From contig CALBGF010000008.1 in the NCBI GenBank assembly GCA_937893635.1, positions 1-6,049 of the forward strand: 6,049 nt of DNA, read 5' to 3'. The notes beneath the pieces were generated by a model, which was not told where the DNA came from, did no database searches, and worked only from the letters and a program-made list of their open reading frames with translations. The stretch comes from an uncultured Mollicutes bacterium. Lineage in GTDB: Bacteria > Bacillota_I > Bacilli_A > RFN20 > CAG-826. Positions 1-4,362 of the stretch are shown one piece after another. Position 1 is the first letter of the stretch. The number at the start of each line of letters is the position of its first letter. The position numbers and the translations under genes were made by a program.

Positions 1-108
1 AAATATGAACAACTTAATGAGCGTGGTATGAATGATCTTGAAATTAGCAGATGGTATTATGTTATAGTACTCGACGAATATGAAAACTTGACAGATACAA
101 AATTGTAA
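1..108 (+). CDS. 3' end of an unidentified gene (partial)
   Basis: The first 35 codons from the window edge are open in frame 1 and end with TAA at 106-108. The visible peptide contains RWYYVIVLDEYENL. A run of hydrophobic residues followed by DE is reminiscent of a Walker B strand, as in FtsK-like or other P-loop ATPases, but such proteins normally continue well beyond this point and this one stops about ten residues later. I therefore do not assign a function. The single Trp is TGG. The last codons overlap promoter P1 (88-116), so the DNA here serves two purposes. The reading frame is the same as that of the next gene, separated from it by two TAA codons (106 and 118). Confidence 0.6.
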   Translation, partial: KYEQLNERGMNDLEISRWYYVIVLDEYENLTDTKL

Positions 109-116
109 AATATAAT
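88..116 (+). promoter_or_regulatory. Promoter P1, perfect sigma-A/sigma-70 consensus
   Basis: TTGACA at 88-93 and TATAAT at 111-116 are separated by exactly 17 bp, a perfect match to both hexamers. The -35 box lies inside the end of the upstream gene. The predicted start of transcription, about 7 nt after the -10, is near 123. That is where the Shine-Dalgarno AGGTG (123-127) of the gene at 133 begins, so the 5' leader would be only about 10 nt. Confidence 0.85.
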
Positions 117-132
117 ATAATTAGGTGATTAT

Positions 133-1896
133 ATGTATATCTATTATGTTTATAAATCAGGTAGAAAAGATGGTCAACCAGTTATTAAAGATAGTTATAC
201 TGGTCAAGATACTGGCTCAAACCAAACTTTTAATCGTATGTTAGACCATGCAAGAGTAGCTTATGGGCTTACTACAAGCGCACACGATGGTGCCGCGGAT
301 TTGATGCGCAAGCATAGTTTATGCGGCTTATATTATCGTTTTTATTTTGATTATGAACATTATGGATTAGGCGATAAAGCTTTTCAACAATTTAGTCAAT
401 TATGGCAATATAATGGTGATGAAAATTACGCAGAATTAAACTTCGCAGAAATATGTCATATCTTAATGTCTACTGAACCAAATACTGCTTGGGCGAATTT
501 CGCAAAGCAAAACATTCAAATTGGTGGTTATCAATGCAGTTTTACATATAAAAATTCTGCCATTGTAGAGAATGTCTTAAAGAAGTTGCAGTTAACTGAA
601 CCGCTTAAGAATAAAAATTTTACTTCTATTGTGGTGAGACCTTTTGATAACAAAAATAACATTGCTAAATTGTTAAATCCAGAAGGTTATGCGGTTGTAA
701 GGGCAATAATTGAACAAGCCTCATATAATTTATTTAATCCTAGTAATATGACTGCTACTGTGCGACGCCACTGAAGACATTTAGTTAATGGTTTAAAATG
801 GGCTGCGCCAAAAGGCAATAGTATGTATGGTAGAGTTGTTTTTGATGAAAATTCAATTGACCAATTCGCAAAAGATTTGGCACACGATTTAACTAATGGT
901 GTTCCAGGAGAAAAAGGACATAGTTTAGGAATTAAAGATTATATAGAGAAATTTAATAACTTACCACCTGAAGACCGCGGAGGAATTATAATTAATCGCG
1001 TTGAAGATGTTTGGGATATGCGAGACGCGGTTCGCTCTTTAGCAGAAATATTAGCAGACCGTGTTAGTAAAGCTATCGCGCATCAAGTCGCAAAAAGTAT
1101 TGAAGGTATAATTGTCTCTTATAAGAGCAAAAAATATACTCAAGAAGTGGCAATTAAACAAACAGTATCAATAGAAAGTATGGGTAGAACTTTTACTTTT
1201 CAAGGTAAAGATATTACTACTATTATTAATAAAATGTCTCAAAGACAATACCGTGATACTGTTGACAATAATATTAAAGTTGATTGAAATATTAGAAGAA
1301 AGTATTATATTAAGAATATTGAATATAATACAAAAGTAGAATGGTTTGAAAGTGCTAGAGCTGCTTGAGGTTCCGCGGGAAAACATCACTCTGAACCTAC
1401 TGACCCCGCAATAAAACCGCTCTTTGATAGTTTTAAAGCTATTTCTCAACAAATGTTCAATAATGTTGTTAATCAAGTTAAAGACCCACAATGGGTTAGT
1501 AAACAAAGCGCCGCGGCGATAAGACCTTTTACCTTCTTAGAGTCGCAAAAGAGTCAAAAATTAGGATATAATGTCGATTATTCTCATAATACAAGACCTT
1601 GAAAGATTAATGACCAAACTGCTACATTGCGCTGAAAAGTGCGCGATGGAATAGAAAAAATCGGCATACACGGCAAAATTTTACAAAAATACGATAATTA
1701 TTATCGTTTTATGATTACTCAATATAAACAAGGTAAAGATTTACAAAAGATAAGTGAAGAAGATAATAGAGTTATTGTTCAACCGCAAGATCAACCCGCG
1801 GATGGTATTAGACAATATAGTCTTTATCAAAATACTTGGGAACAAATTCAAGGTTTCCAACAAAGAACAAATTTAGATAGTTTAGAATATTATTAG
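133..1896 (+). CDS. Large phage protein of unknown function with five in-frame UGA (Trp) codons
   Basis: One continuous frame of 587 residues runs from ATG 133 (Shine-Dalgarno AGGTG at 123-127) to TAA 1894-1896 if TGA is read as Trp. The TGA codons are at 772, 1285, 1366, 1600 and 1633 (residues 214, 385, 412, 490 and 501); seven further Trp codons are TGG. Under the standard code the gene would be three or more fragments with no ribosome binding sites of their own. Coding character continues across each TGA: the pieces between them keep the same amino acid style and no other stop appears in frame. The protein is soluble in character, rich in Asn, Gln, Lys and Tyr, and has no obvious signal peptide or membrane segment. 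I do not recognise a family. Its size, its recoding and its own strong promoter would fit a virion or other lytic-phase protein, but that is inference. The dUTPase gene starts 12 nt downstream and is probably co-transcribed. Confidence 0.88.
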
Positions 1897-1908
1897 AAAG
1901 GATAAAAT

Positions 1909-2715
1909 ATGAAAGACGATTTAAGAGATAAACTTACTACTGCAAAATGGGAAAACACAGGAGTAAAAGCAAATGAATTCGATATTAATTACGGATTTAA
2001 AGAAGAGAAACAAGTTGATTTAACTAAAAGGACCTTAGATAATTTTAGTGATAATATGGAAGAATATGTAAATACTGTCTGTCCAATAGATAAATATGGA
2101 CATATGGATGGATCTGTTGTGGATTATAAAATTACAATTAATGGATGTGATTTGTCTTATAATGGTCCATTATTTACAGTAGATAAGGAAAATCATTCTA
2201 TTATGAAAAAACCAATTTATGACCAAATAATTTTTTGGCATAAACTTACTGAAGCCGCGCGAATTCCTACTAAACGAGTTGAAGATGCAGGTTTTGACTT
2301 ATACAGCATTAATACTATGGATACAGTAATTAAGCCGCATGAGAAAATTATGTTAGCTACTGGTTTACAATGCGCGGGATTACATAACGCTTGGTTAATG
2401 GTTTGCGACCGCGGCTCAACAGGTAGTATTGGATTACATGTTCACTGCGGCGTCATCGATAGCGGCTATCGTGGTGAAATTTTCGTTTGCTTATGTAATG
2501 ATAATGATATTCCTGTTATTTTAACCAATAGCGTTATGAAAACAGAAAAGCATGAAGATAAAATTTTATATCCATTATGTAAGGGTATCGCGCAAGCAGT
2601 TGTTATACCACTTCCTTCTATTGGTTCAACACAAGTTAGCGATTATGAATGGGATAAATGGTTTGCACATGATTCAGAGCGCGGCGACGGGAAACTCGGC
2701 GCAAGCGGCAAGTAG
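1909..2715 (+). CDS. dut: dUTPase (deoxyuridine 5'-triphosphate nucleotidohydrolase) with N-terminal extension
   Basis: The 268-residue protein carries the five motifs of trimeric dUTPases in order: AGFDLYS (127-133), DRGSTGSIG (167-175), GVIDSGYRGE (181-190, with catalytic Asp184), GIAQAVVIP (226-234) and the glycine-rich tail RGDGKLGASGK (258-268) that closes over the nucleotide. The family hydrolyses dUTP to dUMP and pyrophosphate, which keeps uracil out of DNA and supplies the dTMP precursor. Family members are usually about 140-170 residues. Here roughly 115 residues precede the catalytic domain and I do not recognise them. The start ATG has a good Shine-Dalgarno, AGAAAGGA (1895-1902), overlapping the stop of the preceding gene. 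All five Trp codons are TGG, in contrast to the preceding gene. The stop is TAG, the only TAG among the gene ends here. The assignment is secure; the role of the extension is unknown. Confidence 0.95.
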   Translation: MKDDLRDKLTTAKWENTGVKANEFDINYGFKEEKQVDLTKRTLDNFSDNMEEYVNTVCPIDKYGHMDGSVVDYKITINGCDLSYNGPLFTVDKENHSIMKKPIYDQIIFWHKLTEAARIPTKRVEDAGFDLYSINTMDTVIKPHEKIMLATGLQCAGLHNAWLMVCDRGSTGSIGLHVHCGVIDSGYRGEIFVCLCNDNDIPVILTNSVMKTEKHEDKILYPLCKGIAQAVVIPLPSIGSTQVSDYEWDKWFAHDSERGDGKLGASGK

Positions 2716-2723
2716 CGCCGCGA

Positions 2724-2740
2724 AAGAGAATAAATCTCTT
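2724..2740 (+). promoter_or_regulatory. Small inverted repeat touching the -35 box of P2
   Basis: AAGAGA (2724-2729) and TCTCTT (2735-2740) form a 6-bp inverted repeat with a 5-nt spacer, and the right arm runs into the TTGACA box. No T run follows, so it is not a good terminator. It could be an operator half-site pair or chance in AT-rich DNA. Confidence 0.25.
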
Positions 2741-2767
2741 GACAAAGTGAAAAAAGTTTCGTATAAT
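2739..2767 (+). promoter_or_regulatory. Promoter P2, perfect consensus
   Basis: TTGACA at 2739-2744 and TATAAT at 2762-2767 are 17 bp apart. The bases after the -10 (ATAATT) are the same as after P1. Predicted transcription start is near 2774, only a few bases before the Shine-Dalgarno AAGGAGA (2778-2784) of the gene at 2791. Confidence 0.85.
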
Positions 2768-2790
2768 ATAATTGTTAAAGGAGAATTAAA

Positions 2791-3072
2791 ATGAAATTAG
2801 AAACATTTATTGATTATGTAAAAGGTTGTGAAAATTTAACTGACATTGCACCTAAGATTTCTCTTGGTGAAGATGGTGATTTTTATGTCGTTGAATCAAA
2901 AGAAACATATGTTTATGACGATGAATTAGACGCAGATAATAAAATTAATGATGTGCGCCAAGATCCAGGCTATAAATCAAGTGAAAAGAAATTTAAAGCT
3001 GGTAAAGTAAATAAAGCTGGCGAAGAAATTCGTCCAGATACTTGGATTGTTATTACTAAAGTTAGACCTTAA
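2791..3072 (+). CDS. Small acidic protein of unknown function
   Basis: This 93-residue protein starts at ATG 2791 behind a strong Shine-Dalgarno (AAGGAGA, 2778-2784) and its own consensus promoter P2, so it is very likely expressed. The middle is acidic (the stretch YVYDDELDADNKINDV) and the C-terminal half is lysine-rich, ending in a beta-like WIVITKVRP. There are no membrane segments, no cysteine pairs and no recognisable motif. The Trp codon is TGG and the stop TAA. No T-tract terminator follows, so transcripts may read on into the inverted repeat at 3099-3139 and the endonuclease module. Having its own promoter suggests a stand-alone early or regulatory phage protein, but nothing in the sequence shows its function. 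Confidence 0.8.
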   Translation: MKLETFIDYVKGCENLTDIAPKISLGEDGDFYVVESKETYVYDDELDADNKINDVRQDPGYKSSEKKFKAGKVNKAGEEIRPDTWIVITKVRP

Positions 3073-3073
3073 T

Positions 3074-3095
3074 TTTATGAAAACGGTTTCATAAA
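3074..3095. promoter_or_regulatory. Palindrome resembling a CcpA catabolite-responsive element (cre), adjacent to P3
   Basis: TTTATGAAA (3074-3082) and TTTCATAAA (3087-3095) are perfect inverted arms around ACGG. The core ATGAAAACGGTTTCAT (3077-3092) fits the Bacillus cre consensus WTGNNARCGNWWWCAW at every position, with the central CG typical of LacI/GalR-family operators. It ends 3 bp before the -35 of P3, placing its centre at about -46. It could equally be the operator of a phage or host LacI-type repressor. As RNA it would be a weak AU-rich hairpin without a U tract, so a terminator role is unlikely. Confidence 0.5.
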
Positions 3096-3124
3096 TTGAT
3101 ACCTCCTAGAAAAAGTTGTATAAT
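3096..3124 (+). promoter_or_regulatory. Promoter P3 for the endonuclease-tRNA module, inside an inverted repeat
   Basis: TTGATA (3096-3101) and TATAAT (3119-3124) are 17 bp apart; the -35 has one mismatch from consensus. The -10 lies in the loop of the inverted repeat 3099-3139. Transcription is predicted to begin near 3131, just after the left arm and at the Shine-Dalgarno sequence, so transcripts from P3 would lack the left arm. Confidence 0.8.
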
Positions 3125-3139
3125 ATATCTAGGAGGTAT
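3099..3139 (+). promoter_or_regulatory. RBS-sequestering inverted repeat upstream of the endonuclease module
   Basis: ATACCTCCTAGA (3099-3110) is the exact reverse complement of TCTAGGAGGTAT (3128-3139), giving a perfect 12-bp stem with a 17-nt loop. The right arm contains the Shine-Dalgarno AGGAGGT (3131-3137); the left arm contains ACCTCCT, the same sequence as the 16S rRNA anti-Shine-Dalgarno. In RNA transcribed from upstream (for example from P2) both arms are present and the ribosome site would be buried. In RNA begun at P3 the left arm is absent and the site is free. This logic is known for T4 lysozyme, soc and I-TevI transcripts; its operation here is inference. Confidence 0.75.
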
Positions 3140-3142
3140 ATT

Positions 3143-3202
3143 ATGATGATAAGTTTAATAAAAGCAATTTGCGCTTTAATTCGTGCAGCACAGGTGATTT
3201 AA
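3143..3202 (+). CDS. 19-residue leader peptide coupled to the endonuclease
   Basis: The strongest Shine-Dalgarno of the window, AGGAGGT (3131-3137), sits 5-6 nt before ATG 3143 (a second ATG follows at 3146). This opens a 19-codon frame, MMISLIKAICALIRAAQVI, ending at TAA 3200-3202. The stop overlaps the ATG of the GIY-YIG gene by one base (TAATG), a classic translational-coupling arrangement. The peptide is hydrophobic with two basic residues and could form a short amphipathic helix. It may be a pure coupling leader or a functional micropeptide. It is in a different frame from the endonuclease, so it is not simply an N-terminal extension. Confidence 0.55.
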   Translation: MMISLIKAICALIRAAQVI

Positions 3203-3570
3203 TGGGATATGGACAATATGGTCGCAATGTTTCATATAGCGGCATTTATAAGATAACCAATAAGTATAATGGTAAGGTTTATGTGGGTCAATCGCAAAAT
3301 ATTTACACGAGACGAAATCAACATTTCGCGGCATTAAGCGGTGGCACGCATGAAAATAGAGCTATGCAGAAGGATTATAATCTATATAGTAGATACTTCT
3401 GCTGAGATGTAATTGAATACTGCGGTCGAAATGAGCTTAATGAGCGTGAAAAGTATTGAATTGATAAATTAGGTTGCGCCGCGCCAAATGGTTATAATCA
3501 AGGTTGGCAACCTTATAAACGCAAACAAGAGAAAAAGTTAATAGTGCGGGGTTATCGCCGCAGTCGTTAA
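3202..3570 (+). CDS. GIY-YIG endonuclease with two UGA (Trp) codons
   Basis: With TGA read as Trp the frame gives 122 residues. GIY-YIG nuclease signatures appear in order: GIYKI (14-18), VYVGQS (26-31), NIYTRRNQHF (33-42, the conserved Arg/His region) and LNEREKYWIDKL (79-90, catalytic Glu83), followed by GYNQG (97-101). A basic tail (from Lys106, KRKQEKK...RRSR) probably binds DNA. The TGA codons are at 3403 (residue 68) and 3457 (residue 86); residue 86 is the conserved Trp of ExxWI, which identifies the inserted amino acid. Stopping at the first TGA would remove the catalytic Glu. I chose ATG 3202 because it has AGGTG (3192-3196) at good spacing and is coupled to the leader ORF; a TTG at 3169 is possible but has no clear ribosome site. 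Such free-standing enzymes nick or cut DNA and often behave as phage homing endonucleases. The tRNA starts 1 nt after the stop. Confidence 0.93.
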
Positions 3571-3571
3571 T

Positions 3572-3666
3572 GCGTCCTTGGTGTAAAGGTAGCACACCAG
3601 TCTTCAAAACTGGGATGATAGTCTCCAAAACTATTGGTGTGGGTTCGAGTCCTACAGGGCGTGCCA
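3572..3666 (+). tRNA. Opal-decoding tRNA-Trp (anticodon UCA) with a second, CCA-bearing anticodon-like arm
   Basis: The fold is complete. The acceptor stem is 3572-3578/3656-3662 (7 pairs, two G-U). The D arm is 3581-3584/3592-3595 with loop AAAGGTA. The anticodon stem CCAGT/ACTGG (3597-3601/3609-3613) holds loop CTTCAAA, anticodon TCA at 3604-3606. The T arm is GTGGG/CCTAC (3639-3643/3651-3655) with loop TTCGAGT. The discriminator is G3663 and CCA is encoded (3664-3666). UCA reads UGA. G73 is the bacterial tRNA-Trp discriminator. Between anticodon and T arms lie 25 nt that form ATAGT/ACTAT (3618-3622/3630-3634) around CTCCAAA, the loop of normal tRNA-Trp with anticodon CCA. Only 4 nt separate this arm from the T stem. 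The 3' part (CCA loop through T arm) resembles Bacillota tRNA-Trp as I remember it. A tRNA-Sec is an alternative label (UCA, long extra arm), but the Trp position in the GIY-YIG motif and the normal 7-bp acceptor argue for Trp. It is probably transcribed from P3 with the endonuclease. Confidence 0.92.
3599..3632 (+). repeat. 13-nt direct repeat: duplicated anticodon loop inside the tRNA
   Basis: AGTCTTCAAAACT (3599-3611) and AGTCTCCAAAACT (3620-3632) lie 21 nt apart and differ at one base. That base is the wobble position of the anticodon: T in the first copy (anticodon UCA) and C in the second (CCA). Each copy is flanked by its own complementary outer stem bases (CC/GG in the first, AT/AT in the second), so both can fold independently. 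Confidence 0.85.
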
Positions 3667-3668
3667 AG

Positions 3669-3692
3669 AAAGGTTCAAGTGAACCTTTTTTT
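3669..3692 (+). terminator. Rho-independent terminator after the tRNA
   Basis: AAGGTTC (3670-3676) pairs with GAACCTT (3681-3687) around AAGT, extendable by A3669-T3688, followed by a T run to 3692. It begins 3 nt after the encoded CCA end and closes the endonuclease-tRNA transcript before promoter P4. Confidence 0.88.
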
Positions 3693-3711
3693 AATTTATG
3701 CGGAAAATTAC

Positions 3712-3740
3712 TTGACATAGCCTTAAAAATATAGTATACT
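3712..3740 (+). promoter_or_regulatory. Promoter P4 for the four-gene small-protein operon
   Basis: TTGACA (3712-3717) and TATACT (3735-3740) are 17 bp apart; the -10 has one mismatch from consensus. Predicted start is near 3747, directly before the Shine-Dalgarno AAGGAGA (3749-3755) of the gene at 3764. Confidence 0.82.
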
Positions 3741-3763
3741 TATTATATAAGGAGAAATAAATT

Positions 3764-4021
3764 ATGAAACTTTATAAAATGAAAATTATTAACTGCGGTG
3801 AAGATATTATAGTGCCAACTCAAATTACACGTGAAGGTTTTGAAATGAATATGATTAGATTGTCTAAAGACAGAATTAGCACTATTTGTAATTTTAATCA
3901 TACTGAACATTACAAAGAAATTACTTATTCTTTTGCGGTTAATAGTTGGACTATTGAGTTAATTGAAAAAGAAGCTTTAGATGGGTATATTGTTTCCGAT
4001 GATGAGAGGTATTTTTATTAA
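3764..4021 (+). CDS. Small protein of unknown function, first gene of the P4 operon
   Basis: The 85-residue product starts at ATG 3764 behind AAGGAGA (3749-3755) with P4 just upstream. The N-terminal MKLYKMKIINCGEDIIVP looks like a beta strand; the C-terminal part is acidic and ends DDERYFY. Two cysteines (Cys11 and one near the middle) are isolated and do not form a metal site. The Trp codon is TGG. The stop TAA overlaps the next ATG by one base (TAATG at 4019-4023), so the two genes are translationally coupled. I recognise no family. Size, own promoter and operon layout are typical of phage early or accessory genes; no function can be given. Confidence 0.8.
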   Translation: MKLYKMKIINCGEDIIVPTQITREGFEMNMIRLSKDRISTICNFNHTEHYKEITYSFAVNSWTIELIEKEALDGYIVSDDERYFY

Positions 4022-4350
4022 TGGGCATTAAAGTTGAGTTTGAATTTAAAGGTTTTTTAGTTCGTTTTTATGACTATGGAATAGAAGTCATCGACAGTTA
4101 TAAGCTAACGAAAACCAAAGAAATAAGAGCCTTTTTGGAAGAGTTAATGGGTTTAGAGCTTTATAAACAATATAATTTTACGAGAAAAATTTCGAGTTAT
4201 ATTGCAGAATGGAAGTTCCATAATTTTTGTTATAAAATACATTTTAAGCGCAGTAGTGCTAAAGATGTATTCTTAGATAAAGCGTTTCCGCGCACGGCAA
4301 GAGGTAGAATTGAAAGCGCGATTTATAAGGTATTAAGTATTTTTTATTAA
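4021..4350 (+). CDS. Small basic protein of unknown function
   Basis: The 109-residue protein starts at ATG 4021, overlapping the previous stop by one base, with GAGAGGT (4004-4010) as a somewhat distant Shine-Dalgarno; coupling to the upstream gene probably helps initiation. The N-terminal half alternates hydrophobic and charged residues (IKVEFEFKGFLVRFYDYGIEVI), suggesting a beta sheet. The rest is basic and aromatic, with KIHFKRSSAKDVFLDKAFPR and RGRIESAIYKVL. The net positive charge would allow nucleic-acid binding, but no motif shows this. It has one Trp, TGG. The next gene starts 12 nt after the stop. I do not recognise a family with confidence. Confidence 0.8.
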   Translation: MGIKVEFEFKGFLVRFYDYGIEVIDSYKLTKTKEIRAFLEELMGLELYKQYNFTRKISSYIAEWKFHNFCYKIHFKRSSAKDVFLDKAFPRTARGRIESAIYKVLSIFY

Positions 4351-4362
4351 AAAGGAGCAATT

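Noticed and set aside
1262..1290. TTGACA at 1262 as a promoter
   Set aside because: No acceptable -10 lies at the right distance, and the position is inside the large gene without a gene start downstream.
1168..1506. Minus-strand open frame of 112 codons
   Set aside because: It lies opposite the large recoded gene, is Ser/Asn/Ile-rich low complexity, and has no ribosome site or promoter. It is a shadow frame.
772..1638. Frameshifted or decayed pseudogene explanation for the broken frames at 133-1896
   Set aside because: Every interruption is a TGA, all in one frame, with no frameshift and no TAA or TAG. The same pattern occurs in two other genes, and an opal tRNA is present.
2552..2794. Plus-strand 80-codon frame overlapping the end of the dUTPase gene
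   Set aside because: It runs out of frame through the last dUTPase motifs and through promoter P2, with no good ribosome site. The dUTPase frame has clear family motifs.
3074..3095. The palindrome as a Rho-independent terminator for the gene at 2791
   Set aside because: The stem is AT-rich and no T run follows. The sequence fits a LacI-type operator better.
3599..3619. A short intron within the tRNA between the two 13-nt repeats
   Set aside because: Removing 21 nt between the repeats would leave an anticodon stem with mismatched outer pairs (CC opposite AT). Each arm is perfectly paired as it stands, and no bacterial intron of this size is known in tRNAs.
3572..3666. Selenocysteine tRNA (UCA anticodon, long extra arm)
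   Set aside because: The acceptor stem is 7 bp and the D stem 4 bp rather than the elongated Sec forms. TGA falls at a conserved Trp in the GIY-YIG motif, ten TGAs occur in ordinary contexts, and the extra-arm loop matches tRNA-Trp. Not fully excluded without a model search.
3437..3718. Minus-strand open frame of 93 codons across the tRNA
   Set aside because: It is antisense to the tRNA and endonuclease. Its peptide (VGLEPTPIVLE...LKTGVLPLH) is the familiar artefact produced by translating the reverse complement of tRNA genes.
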